Assembly: GCA_964017235.1 (NCBI GenBank) | Contig: OZ024931.1 | Coordinates: forward strand, 135,844,033-135,908,032 | Reading direction: 5' to 3' | Origin: Sabellastarte sp. h YS-2021 | Taxonomy: Eukaryota; Annelida; Polychaeta; Sabellida; Sabellidae | Length of the DNA stretch: 64,000 nt | Shown here: positions 12,089-21,836 of the stretch, piece after piece | How positions within the stretch are numbered: the stretch's first letter is position 1 | Layout: each line of letters opens with the position of its first letter | The notes under the pieces: generated by a model | Database searches by the model: none | What the model saw: only the letters and a program-made list of their open reading frames with translations | What the model was told of the DNA's origin: nothing | Position numbers and translations under genes: made by a program

Positions 12089-12850
12089 GTCAAACGCCAG
12101 AGTTGGGCTGAGAATAAAGAAGCCATCATTTTTGATTTCATGAAACTGAAGTCACAGCAACATGAAAAATTTCGCAAAGCTCTTTTGGCCACTGATAGAA
12201 CTTTGCGCCACACTGTTGCCAGTGAGTGTTGGGGCCTTGGAAGAACTGGAAAGAGAAGCAATCGTTGTGGAAAACTACTGATGGACCTGCGGCAATCCAT
12301 ACAATCTTCATGGCCAGCTCCCAAGAGCAGTGTGCTTGTTTACAGAGATTCCATTTTCAAACACCTTCCACACCAAATTGAAGAATTGGGTTTTACTGTC
12401 ATGGCATTGCCAGGAGTCTCAGTGAGTGGAAGGAAAAATATTGCTACATTAATGCACCAACAGCTGGACCCAGGATATAAGCCTGATGTTGTAATTCTCA
12501 ATGTGGGAACTAATGACTTGGCCTTGATGGAATTGTACCCACAGTTTTTCAACCAGACCGTCCACCAACACATCCAGTTGCAATTGGCTAAGATGTTGAC
12601 CGTCAAATTTCCAGCAGTCAGGGTGATTGTGTCCCTCCCTCTGCCACAGGGTGACCATCTAGAGAATTTAAGATGTCAATATTCTCACCAATTGCAAAGA
12701 AGTTTGACAGAAATCAACATAAATGTCATGTATTGGGAGTGTTTCCCACTGAATTATTTGTCCCACAATTTGCTGCATCCAAGCGATGATGAAGGATTCC
12801 CATTCCTCCATTGGGAACTCAAGCAAAGGATAAGTTTTTTTTACAGAACC
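12089..12850 (+). pseudogene. NADAR (C-terminal half) fused to SGNH-hydrolase-like domain
   Basis: From 12089 the frame carries the second half of a NADAR domain: KFRKALLAT, then ECWGLG, then CGKLLMDLRQSI, matching the 'KF...L..T...WG.G...N.LG.LLM.iR' pattern. An SGNH/GDSL-like hydrolase follows directly: VLVYRDSIFKHL (block I, with Arg in place of the usual Gly of GDS), the Gly of LPGVSVSG, and VILNVGTNDL (block III), with LLHPSDDEG as a poor match to the catalytic Asp-x-x-His block. NADAR proteins act on ADP-ribose derivatives and SGNH enzymes are esterases; this protein's substrate is unknown. A TGA at 12086 stops the frame just upstream and the N-terminal NADAR half is missing. Near 12830-12850, at a run of eight T, the frame shifts into the downstream PPVQK-type repeat. 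It could be a host gene remnant or part of a mobile element. Confidence 0.65.
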
Positions 12851-12854
12851 CCCA

Positions 12855-13040
12855 GTCCAGCCTACTGGCCAGAAGAAGTCAGTCCATCATGTCCAGCCTC
12901 CTGTCCAGAAGTCAGTCCAGCCTCCTGTCCAGAAGATGTCAGTCTAACCAGTCCAGCCTCCTGTCCATAAGAACTCAGTCCAACCTCCTGTCCATAAGAA
13001 GTCATTCCAGCCAGTTTAGCCTCCTGTCAAGAAGAAGTCC
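12855..13040 (+). repeat. Coding-type minisatellite (27-33 bp unit)
   Basis: About six imperfect units built on CAGTCCAGCCTCCTGTCCA-GAAGA. In one + frame they read VQPPVQK/SVQPPVHK-type proline-rich repeats. TAA and TAG codons (each one change from CAA and CAG) now interrupt that frame. The proline-rich linker would have joined the SGNH-like domain to the 13.2-kb ORF. Confidence 0.75.
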
Positions 13041-13589
13041 CAGAATATCCAGCCGCCTGGGTATAACATACATCATCTATCTAAAGATTTTGGCGTTTCA
13101 ATCAAGGTTGGTGCTTTTAGAAAGGCACGCACATACAGCAAAACTAGAGAAATATCTCAAGTAGAGTCGACTGAAAATCCCATTGCTGGCTACCAGCCAC
13201 AAATGGATGAGCTTAATGCAGAATTGACCAGAAAAATACAGTCACTGAAAGAAGGTAATGTAAGTTATAAACAAATTAAGTTAGCGCACATTTACACTGT
13301 GAGGAAAAATATTAGATTACAGATTAGGTTTCCCCATAGGAAAGAGTTTAGTAGATATTTCAAGGAAAATGAGTGGGAAAATGTTGACGATTTCATAAAA
13401 CATGGTTTTGAAGAATGGCTGAATGGTAAGATGATCATGTTGAATCAGACTCAAGATAAAGAATCTGTGGGTGTTGTAGTAAAGACAAGTGAGAAGGTAT
13501 GTTTGCCAACAAATAAGGTTATCAAAGAGATGAGTATTTCTGATTCAAGAGCTAATTCTACTATCCCTGGCAATATAGGCCTGAAGAAG
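13041..13589 (+). pseudogene. C-terminal part of the 12-kb locus, function unknown
   Basis: The frame runs on from the minisatellite through KDFGVSIKVGAFRK and YQPQMDELNAELTRKIQSL to a basic segment (VRKNIRLQIRFPHRKEFSRY) and a tryptophan-containing acidic stretch. At 13589 there is a strong donor (GAAG|GTAAGC), followed by a stop a few codons later in the unspliced frame, so this may be the end of an exon. A strong acceptor (atttttgcag) ends at 14040, exactly where the LINE tail begins. Family not recognised. Confidence 0.4.
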
Positions 13590-13601
13590 GTAAGCATATA
13601 G

Positions 13602-14040
13602 AAAACAAAATAGAGATCAATGAAAATGATTACAGCTTTGTTAACACCCATGAAACAGAAGGCGTATTCGACTGGCGAGATAATAGAAGAAATACTTGTA
13701 TGAGATCTATATTTTCGGTTGACTCTACTTTATGGTAGATTTTATACATGTACGAGGTTACCACATGTCTCCCTGCTGGTAAACCAGGAAGAACATGATG
13801 ATCAAGGCTAAATGGACCAATGAAAATAAAGCATTTACACAGTACTGATAGAAACTCAAATGGTCGCCATTTTGTTTAATAGTTTTGTACAGCTGAATAA
13901 GATTTATCTTTTTGTGTGGAAATATAATATCTAGAGAACATAATAAAATCGTATAAAGCATTAAAAATGCTAAATTATGATACCCACATTGTTAGATTTT
14001 ATCTGAAGAATTTATAAGTATTTTTATTTTATTTTTGCAG
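13602..14040. other. Presumed intron sequence before the LINE insertion
   Basis: No coding frame. It lies between a donor at 13589 and an acceptor ending at 14040, and is AT-rich. Confidence 0.35.
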
Positions 14041-14208
14041 TTTTTTGTATATTTTTTTTCTTTATAATAGTTTATTACACAAAGAACATTAAGTATATAC
14101 ATACAAGTAAAACATTATACAAATAAAACAAAATACAAGAACAGGTGTAAATAAATGATATGCATTATTGGATTAGTCTTGGGCAGAAGAATGATTGACA
14201 AAACCGTT

Positions 14209-17200
14209 TCAAACCAAAAGCAATTTATAAAAGGCCACTTTCATCTTGCCCCTGTCTGTTATAACAGGGCATCCACCTTCTTCGATCTGAACTAATATTT
14301 TGACTTTTTCTTTTATTAAACCAAGGAGTTCAATGAACAAGAAACTTTTATTTTTGTTTCTGTTAACATTTATGTAATGTTTTACATACATGATAATACA
14401 GTTCAACACGTCAAACAATGGGTCTTCTGTTAATGGTAAGCCAAAAATAACTTCACAAACAGTAAATTTAAATTTTACTTGTAATTTTTCATATATCCAA
14501 TCCCCAATTTTGGTCCAAAGCTTCATACTTTCTTTACACTCATATAGGTGATGCTGAATGGTATCAATTTTTTTACAGTAAATACAGAGTGATGAATCCT
14601 TGATGCCCCATTTATGTAAATTATAATTACAATTTAAGATTCTGTTCAAGACTTTATATTGAAAACTTTGAATATAACTTTCTTTCATAATTTTATATGG
14701 TAATCTGAAAACATGACTCCAGTTAAAGTTTTCCAAAAAGGGGTATAATTCAACCCATACATTTAATGCTGTAGGTGGTTTTGTGTTTTCTTTGATCAAA
14801 TGAGTGTACACTAATTTACTACTGACTTTTTCTATTGGTGTTAATTTCTTATTTATATAGAGTATAACATCATCTGACCAGCGCTCTATATTATTCAAAT
14901 TCTCATGCATTACCTGTTTCTTCCAAATTACAGGTATAGCGGTCAACATACAATTGTAAAACATTTGACTTATGTCTGATTCTAGCTTTTCATTAAGATT
15001 GTCCCTTTTCAATATGCAACCATTATTATCTAGTATATCTAATATTTTCAGATTGTTGCCGTATTTGTTTGGGAATTGATTTGCGGTGATTGGTCTTTTG
15101 CCAATTTTAATATTTTTATTGTATAGTACATATTCATTTAGTATTTCAGAGTTTGACACTGGTTCCATGCCATAGAAATCATCCCAACTTTCAAGTACCT
15201 GTTGATGAAAGGGAGATAAGCAGTTTTCTACATAAGAAAGACCTAGTTTTTTGTTCAACATGAATTGATTGATAGACAGCATTTTTAAAAACAAAAATTT
15301 ACTATTCAAATTTTCACTACAAACAAGACGTTTTTTCCAGCCGCACTTGGCAGCAATATTCATTTTATGAACATCTACCATTTTTAGTCCTCCATCCTCA
15401 ATAAGACCTGTTATAGTTTCTTTTTTAATCTTTGGCATTTTGTGTCTCCATAAGAAATCCATGAGTATTTTATTTATTCTATCAAGTACTTCTTTTGGGA
15501 CATAAATCAAACTCAGTAAGAAAATTACCTTAGGCAGAACCAATGACTTTATGATTGTAATTCTCCCCTTTAAAGAGAGATTTCTGGCATTCCATATGCA
15601 CAATATTTTTCTCATGTCTTCTAACCGTTCTTCAAAATTTAAACGAACCATTTCTTTAACATTTTTTGAAAACCACACACCTAAGGTTTTAAAGCAGCCA
15701 GTTCTAATTTTGATTTCAGATAACGACGATGGCTTCTTGTGATGTTTCTTAGTGTTAACGCCAATTGGTATTATCTCAGTCTTATCAAGATTGAGTTGTA
15801 AGCCTGAAAACTTTGAAAATGTTTGAAATTCTTTTATGGCAAGTTCTATAGAGGCCATATCTTTTAGGATAAGACTGGTATCGTCCGCCAACATTTTTAT
15901 TTTGTAAGTTTCCCCATATATGGTTATACCCTTTATGTTATTGCATTGTCTCAGTTTAATGGCTATTATTTCTGCCACAATCAGGAAAAGTAATGCTGAT
16001 ATTGGACACCCTTGTCTTATCCCCCTTGTTATTTTGAAATAACTTGAATAATAACCATTGTTCCCTACACAGGAGGAGATATCAGTATAAAGAATTTTGA
16101 TCCATTTGATAAACTGTGGCCCAAAGTTAAATTTGTGTAGTGTATTAAAAAGGAAATCCCATTCTATAGAATCAAAAGCTTTCTTGAAATCAATAAGAAC
16201 AAGATATCCAGGTATTTGAAATTTCTCAGTATAAATTATTAAATCCTCCAGAGTTCTGACATTTTCTCCTATGTACCTACCTTTTATATATCCTACTTGA
16301 TCCGAACTGATAATTTTTGGCAAAACGTTTTGCAATCTTAATGCCAAGGCTTTTGTCAGAATTTTGTATTCAGTCTGTAGAAGACTAACAGGTCTCCAGT
16401 TTGCCAAATAGCGCAAGTCTTTGTTTTGCTTTGGTAGTAGATTTAAGATGCCTCTTTTTTGGTCATCACTTAGGTTATGACTGTCTAAAGAATATTTATA
16501 ACTTTCAAAGAGGATCTCTTTTATATCAATCCAAAAAAATTTGTAAAAATTGGTGGTGAAACCATCAGAACCAGGAGATTTATTGTTTGCTAAAAGTTTA
16601 AGTGCTTTGGTACATTCTTCAACTGTTAGCGGTTCATCACATAACATTCGATCGTGATAACTTAACTGAGGGATATTTTCTATTTTTAGGAAATCATCAG
16701 CTATATGAGACTTATCTGATTGAGATGTATAGAGATCTTTATAGAAATGCTTTTCTTCTTCAATTATGTCTGCTAAAGTTGTTATTTCTTTGTTGTTTTT
16801 TGTAATAAGTTTTTTAATGTACTTGTTGTTATAATTTCTTTTTTCCAAGTCCAAGAAGAATTTAGTGTTCTTTTCCCCATCCTCTACCCATTTAACTTTT
16901 GATCTTAAGATACTAGCATTATGTCGTTTTTCCAAAATTTTTTCCCATTCATTCTTATAATGTAAGTAATCCTGAAAACTATCACTATTTTCATCCCCCA
17001 TATTTTGTTCTAGCTCTATCACTTTCTTCTTTATATATGCTTCTTCATTCCTCAAAGTTTTGGCTCTTTTACTTGAATAAATCATTGTTTGAGACCTTAT
17101 TTCACATTTTAGGTAATCCCAGAGAGTATTCTTATTTTCGAAAAAGGTGTTTTCTTTTACATTCTTTATAATATTTTTTGTGAGTTGTACATAGTTTGGG

Positions 17201-18009
17201 TCAGACAAAAGGTCATTATTGAACTTCCAGAACCCTCGACCTCGCTTACTGCTTCCTATTAGCTCTATCTCGATCGTTACTACACTATGATCTGACATAT
17301 TTCCTGGTGAAACCCATATATTTTTTACCAAGTATTCAAGCTGGATTGAAATCAGCCAAAAGTCAAGGCGTGATTGAACCAGACCGGCACTAGTTCTCTG
17401 TCTTCTAGTGAAACCTGGATTTATTTTGTTTCTAACCCTCCAAATATCCACTAATGAGAGATCCTCACATATTCCCTTAATGTTGTCACTATAAACAGAA
17501 TTTTTTTCAAAAGTCCCACCCTTTTTATCTTGCATTGTATTTAAGCAAGTATTGAAATCTCCTCCAATTAACAGAGGGTTGCCATTGCAATTTTGTAGCA
17601 TTTCTCTAAGGTTAGATAAAAAGGAAATCTGTTCATTAAGTTTGTCCTTTGTTGGAGCATATATATTTACCAATATATATATTTTTTCTTCTAACTTGCA
17701 TTCTATTATGAGAATCCGTCCCTGTGTATCTTTCTTGGTTGACAGAATGTTAAGGTCAGTTTTGATATTTTTGGGAATGAGTATAGCCACTCCTCTACTC
17801 ACGGATGTCCCATGTGAGAATATAATATCATTCCCCCACTCTGTTTGCCATATTTTTTCATCATTTACAGTTGAGTGAGTTTCCTGTATGAGTGTAATTC
17901 CAGCATGAGAATTTCTTAGCCATGAAAAAATATGGTTGCATTTAGTTTTGTCACGCAGACCCCTACAGTTGAACGAGTTAAACTTTATTATGTCAAACTT
18001 ATTACTCAT
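14209..18009 (-). CDS. LINE ORF2: endonuclease-reverse transcriptase, intact
   Basis: A 1266-residue protein that would nick target DNA and copy the element's RNA there (target-primed reverse transcription). The N-terminal exonuclease-endonuclease-phosphatase domain (about 1-250) shows NSFNCRG, LIQETHS, LIGGDFNTC (about residue 146) and MSDHSVV (about 240). The reverse transcriptase (about 480-780) has NWRPVSLLQTEYKILTKALA, DQVGYIKGRYIGEN, IDFKKAFDSIEW (about 610), RGIRQGCPISALLFL and the catalytic MLADDTS (about 706). The C-terminal Cys/His cluster CIYCKKIDTIQHHLYEC lies near 1140-1157. Catalytic blocks look complete and there is no stop or shift. The Met at 18009 directly precedes the endonuclease start, as in other L1-type ORF2 proteins. 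Assignment to L1 or Tx1 is inferred from motif wording. Confidence 0.95.
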   Translation of the reverse strand: MSNKFDIIKFNSFNCRGLRDKTKCNHIFSWLRNSHAGITLIQETHSTVNDEKIWQTEWGNDIIFSHGTSVSRGVAILIPKNIKTDLNILSTKKDTQGRILIIECKLEEKIYILVNIYAPTKDKLNEQISFLSNLREMLQNCNGNPLLIGGDFNTCLNTMQDKKGGTFEKNSVYSDNIKGICEDLSLVDIWRVRNKINPGFTRRQRTSAGLVQSRLDFWLISIQLEYLVKNIWVSPGNMSDHSVVTIEIELIGSSKRGRGFWKFNNDLLSDPNYVQLTKNIIKNVKENTFFENKNTLWDYLKCEIRSQTMIYSSKRAKTLRNEEAYIKKKVIELEQNMGDENSDSFQDYLHYKNEWEKILEKRHNASILRSKVKWVEDGEKNTKFFLDLEKRNYNNKYIKKLITKNNKEITTLADIIEEEKHFYKDLYTSQSDKSHIADDFLKIENIPQLSYHDRMLCDEPLTVEECTKALKLLANNKSPGSDGFTTNFYKFFWIDIKEILFESYKYSLDSHNLSDDQKRGILNLLPKQNKDLRYLANWRPVSLLQTEYKILTKALALRLQNVLPKIISSDQVGYIKGRYIGENVRTLEDLIIYTEKFQIPGYLVLIDFKKAFDSIEWDFLFNTLHKFNFGPQFIKWIKILYTDISSCVGNNGYYSSYFKITRGIRQGCPISALLFLIVAEIIAIKLRQCNNIKGITIYGETYKIKMLADDTSLILKDMASIELAIKEFQTFSKFSGLQLNLDKTEIIPIGVNTKKHHKKPSSLSEIKIRTGCFKTLGVWFSKNVKEMVRLNFEERLEDMRKILCIWNARNLSLKGRITIIKSLVLPKVIFLLSLIYVPKEVLDRINKILMDFLWRHKMPKIKKETITGLIEDGGLKMVDVHKMNIAAKCGWKKRLVCSENLNSKFLFLKMLSINQFMLNKKLGLSYVENCLSPFHQQVLESWDDFYGMEPVSNSEILNEYVLYNKNIKIGKRPITANQFPNKYGNNLKILDILDNNGCILKRDNLNEKLESDISQMFYNCMLTAIPVIWKKQVMHENLNNIERWSDDVILYINKKLTPIEKVSSKLVYTHLIKENTKPPTALNVWVELYPFLENFNWSHVFRLPYKIMKESYIQSFQYKVLNRILNCNYNLHKWGIKDSSLCIYCKKIDTIQHHLYECKESMKLWTKIGDWIYEKLQVKFKFTVCEVIFGLPLTEDPLFDVLNCIIMYVKHYINVNRNKNKSFLFIELLGLIKEKVKILVQIEEGGCPVITDRGKMKVAFYKLLLV

Positions 18010-18264
18010 CCAAGTGAAATCAACATATAGTGAGGTCGATATCTATTTTGGTTTAATGTCACTGATGCTTTCATTGCAATAAATTTGAATGCTTTGCCCA
18101 AGACTGACATTATTGAGATAGGTTTAGCAACATCCTTGCAGTTACGTTTTTCCATCGAAGGAGTTATTTCAGAAGTAATATAAAAACACGAACATATATA
18201 TACAGAGACATCAAACAAGACAACACAATAAACATAAATACCAATGCAAAACATATTTAAGATT

Positions 18265-18620
18265 AATTATTTTGGTTGACTGGTGAGCAGCAACATCTTC
18301 ATTTCACAACCTATTGACACTTACATTGAAATGTTATATCTGTATCATTCAACTAACAAAATTAGCAATAGCCTTCAAGAAACATGATTTTGTAAAATCT
18401 AATATAATCTACTGTTGACTTTTATAGTGCTTAATCTCAAATATTTTGTTTGGTGAACAGCAACATATTCATTTCAGCAGCCTATGGACATCTACATTTA
18501 AATGTTACAACCGTATCACTCAACAACATATTTAGCAAGATCATTAAAAAAAAACATGATTTTGTAAAATCTACTTGAATCAATATACTATTATAGTACT
18601 TGATCTCATTCATTTGACAG
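18265..18620. repeat. Two-copy tandem repeat, period about 170 bp
   Basis: Shared words: 'gtgaacagcaacat' (18278 as gtgagcagcaacat; near 18452), 'catgattttgtaaaatct' (near 18384 and 18554) and a 'ttatagt-cttgatctca' type end. Each unit contains the L2-like tail word on the minus strand. Confidence 0.7.
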
Positions 18621-18769
18621 TCTAAGGCTCTAAGACACCACCAAACACACAGAATATGAAAAAAACATGGGTCCCTTAGCATAGCCGGATAGCTGAGTCT
18701 ATAAAATTTATAAGTATTTTTCAAGTATTTGACACAAAGAATATGAATGGACAATTGAACAGGTTCTAG

Positions 18770-19070
18770 ATCTACACACATACATTATTACAAATAAACC
18801 TTATGAATAAACATTATTGACATCTATTTTAGGCTAAGTGTTACCATCAAAACGTTAGGATGATAAATCCCTTTTCACAGGAGACATTTAAGTTTGTTAG
18901 AAATATAATGTTGCTTTCACTGGCTTTGAATGTTTTTTTTTCCTACTAGCATCCACTCATTAAGAACATCATCAACCTGTAAGACTGATTCTACACACAT
19001 ACATTATTCTAAATAAACATTTATGAATAAACTTTATTGAACTCTATATTAGGCTAAGTGTTACAAGTTT
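18770..19070. repeat. Two-copy tandem repeat, period about 218 bp
   Basis: 'ctacacacatacattatt' and 'ttaggctaagtgttac' occur in order near 18773/18832 and again near 18991/19051. Confidence 0.7.
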
Positions 19071-19901
19071 TGAAATCAATTGCTGATCTGTTGTATTTTA
19101 TTCAAAGGTATTTATAATGTTTTATAGTTTTGCCAAACAAATCTGGTATTAAAAAACTAAACATTACAGTCCAAGATCAAGATGGTTTAAGTTGAATATT
19201 TTACCGACTTAATGATATACAGGTAATTATGTAAAATTCTTGTGTTTTTAACAGCAGCACCTCACCAACAATGTTTCAATAAACTAATCAGGTGTCTTTA
19301 ATGATATACAGGCCACTATATCAAACTGTGTGGTAACTACTTTCAGCAGGTATAGCTCATTTACCCAGTATTAAGTAAATATAAGAACCAGCAATTACAC
19401 ATTATTATATGTTAATTATGAGACTGTGATGATAAACTCTGAGTAATTAAGTTCTATATTACATTCTTTAACTCAGTAATGCATCCTAGTATGAACTGTT
19501 GTATTTTAGCTAGGCTTGTAGTTTTCATTGTTTCAACAAAATTAATTACAATTGTACGACTATTAAAGTATGGTGTACTGATAGCATACTAACAAAGTGT
19601 GTACACAGTATTATAGGGGAGGTAAGTAAATTTTGATATACGTTTCAAAGCATACATTATTGCTCAACAATTGTCCGAGTACATTTACTGGACAACATAG
19701 ACAACAGCATCCATGTACATGTAGAGTAACACATGAAAGCACGCATAGGGAAAAAAGTTTAATAAATGATCAAAGTTGATCACAAACCACATTTTGTAAC
19801 AAAAAGGCTGAAACCTAGATTGAGGTAAAGACTAAGTTACTATCTAACTTTTCAATAAACTTTTTCATTCCTCACATTATGCTATGTGTAGTTTAACAGT
19901 T

Positions 19902-21245
19902 TTACAGTGTCTCACGAATTTCCATCAGCATACCTCCTAGTTTATTTTGTCCCTTCCATTTGTTGTGATTCCAAATGTCCCTGTCTCTTAACCCTAGTCC
20001 AGCCCCCCAATATCTGTCCTTTGGGTTCGCTTCCACTAGTCTGGTTTTCTTTGTACCCTTTAGAAAGGCTCTACATGGTTCAGACTGCTCAAATTTTGCC
20101 TCTAATGCAACTTTCATAATTCTGTCCTGGTTACTTTCCCACACATCCTTCCTTAGACCATTCACTGTATATCCCAACCTCTTGTGTTCTTTTGGATCCT
20201 CAGAAGCCATTATTCTTTCAGCTGTTTCCTCATCCTGAAATAGCAGGGCTTTATGAGACATGAGATATTGTTCTACACAGTTATAACTTTTTTTTCCAAC
20301 TTGGAAAAAGCTTCTGTGATGATTGGACAGTGGACTTGAAGAAGTGAAGAAGGCTGTCGTCCCATGTTTTGAAGGTGAGGCAACAGTCTCTGGTTGGAAC
20401 ATTGATGGTAGTTTATGTACAGTATCGGTTGTGTACAGCTGTCCATTGAAAATGAGTTTATCAGACACCAATTTCACTGACTGCCTGTATGGGAACTGTT
20501 TACCATCAACCGTGTAGTTGTGCATTGCCCAGTATAAAGGAGTCAGCACTTGCCTGCGTTTTGCCACTTCCTCTGGAAAGTCTTCATTTACAAATATGTT
20601 GTTCTGTCTTAATACACTACGGTTTTCAAAGGTATACTGTCTATCTTTGAATAGTAAGAACCTCACCAAAATTGGTCTTGGTCTTCCTCCCGGTTTGATC
20701 TGTGGTCTCCCAATTCTGTGTGCACGTACCACAGCTCAAGGATTGAGGTTTCCTAGTCCTGCATGTGCCAATGCTTGGATTACTTTACTTTCACAGTCTT
20801 GATAGGTCTCCCCTCTTTCTTCAGCTATTCCTGAGAAAAGCAAATTGTCTCTTCTTGAGTAGGTCTCCTGATTCAACAGTTTCTGTTCAAGATCTTTTCT
20901 CAGCTGTCTCTCTCTCTTTAACTCATCTTTGCACAATTTAATTTCTTTGCCCTGTGCTTCTAATTGATTTTTTAGTATTTCCAACTTTGACAGCAGAATA
21001 TTATTTCCTGTTGCAATTTCTTCCTTCAGTATCGATCTGAAATTGCTTCTCATTTCATCCTTTATCATTTCCAGTATGTCCCTAGTCGGAATCGTTTGTC
21101 CTGTGTACAGTAAATCTGAGCTATCGCATGTGCCAGTTAAACCAAGTCTACTTGATTTAGGCTGATGTGTAATGGAGGGTGAGGGAGTGTCCGGTTCCAC
21201 ATCACTATGTGATCGAACATTTTTGGCTGGAGTCTGATCAGACAT
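19902..21245 (-). pseudogene. LINE ORF1: coiled coil + RNA-binding core + NADAR domain, one stop
   Basis: One minus-strand frame runs from the Met at 21245 to the stop at 19902, broken only by TGA at 20738-20736 (one transition from CGA). Residues 1-55 are polar and disordered-looking; about 55-125 form a charged heptad-like coiled coil. The L1 ORF1-type RNA-binding domain begins at QETYSRRDNLLFSGI and continues past the stop as VRAHRIGRP and RPILVRFLLFKDRQ, then NEDFPEEVAKRRQ. The last 150 residues are a complete NADAR domain: SSPLSNHHRSFF, YNCVEQYLMSHKALLF, DPKEHKRLGYTV, ALEAKFEQS, LVEANPKDRYWGAGLG and NKLGGMLMEIRETL. L1 ORF1 proteins bind LINE RNA as trimers; NADAR enzymes process ADP-ribose-linked substrates, including ADP-ribosylated guanine in some bacterial systems. 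The role in retrotransposition is unknown. The stop may be decay or be read through. Confidence 0.85.
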
Positions 21246-21469
21246 TCTGACTTTATTGTTACATAAACTTCAGTGATCAAGACGACAGAACTATGTGTTT
21301 ATACTGATGAGATCTGAACACTTACAGTGTTAGTTGTATTGTCACTATCACTTTCAAGAAGGTTTCAGTGAAGTTCTCAAAACACTTTTCACAAACCCCC
21401 TCTATTTATAAAGCTTTTATTTATTTTACATTTTCCTCTATTTTCCATATGGTCTTGTAAGAAAGTCAA
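21246..21469 (-). other. LINE 5' UTR next to ORF1
   Basis: Non-coding sequence between the ORF1 start and the first upstream direct repeat. Confidence 0.5.
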
Positions 21470-21836
21470 CAACTAAGCTCCATCTAAAATGTCAGCTTCC
21501 TGTCACATATGATCTGGTAAAATCTGGTATTACTGCTCATCTGAACTTTAATGCCTAATACATCCTAAAATCCATATTTACTATCCAAGTTTAGTAGTCC
21601 ATTGTATTCTATACACCTTTTTTCTCTTTATAGACTAAATCTGGTAATGACAACTAAGCTCCATCTAAAATGTCAACTTCCTGTCACACATGATCTGGTA
21701 AAATCTGGTATTACTGCTCACCTGAACTTTAATGTCTAATACATCCTAAAATCCATAATTACTATCCAAATATGGTAGTCCATTGTATTCTATACACCTT
21801 TTTTTCTCTTTGTAGACTAAATCTGCGAATGATAAC
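21470..21836 (-). repeat. 181-bp direct repeats upstream of LINE ORF1
   Basis: Two nearly identical units start at 21470 and 21651 ('caactaagctccatctaaaa'), and a third start is recognisable near 21831. Their place immediately upstream of ORF1 on the LINE's own strand recalls the promoter monomers of some L1 elements. A promoter role is inference. Confidence 0.75.

Larger units (their letters stand above)
18010..19901 (-). other. Spacer between LINE ORF1 and ORF2
   Basis: 1.9 kb without a coding frame. It holds two sets of tandem duplications (18265-18620 and 18770-19070) and, on the minus strand at about 18392-18435, words close to the 3' tail of the L2/CR1-like LINE ('gagattaagcactataaaag'). 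It may contain inserted fragments, or be a genuine long inter-ORF region. Confidence 0.6.
14041..21836 (-). mobile_element. L1/Tx1-like LINE with NADAR-bearing ORF1
   Basis: Read on the minus strand the order is: 181-bp repeats (21470-21836), ORF1 (21245-19902), a spacer of 1.9 kb, ORF2 (18009-14209), a 3' UTR of about 165 bp, and an A-rich end (T-rich on +) at 14041-14065. An uninterrupted 1266-codon ORF2 points to recent activity, while ORF1 carries one stop. I could not identify target-site duplications, so the 5' limit is approximate and may lie beyond 21836. The long spacer is unusual for an L1-type element and contains its own tandem duplications. Confidence 0.8.

Noticed and set aside
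13162-13727. 17-20-bp inverted repeat (TAGAGTCGACTGAAAAT against ATTTTCGGTTGACTCTA) as MITE ends
   Set aside because: It has two mismatches and no flanking duplication, and one arm lies within the coding-like frame of the 12-13 kb locus.
16602-17878. Small + strand ORFs (16602-16805, 17552-17878)
   Set aside because: Antisense to the intact LINE ORF2.
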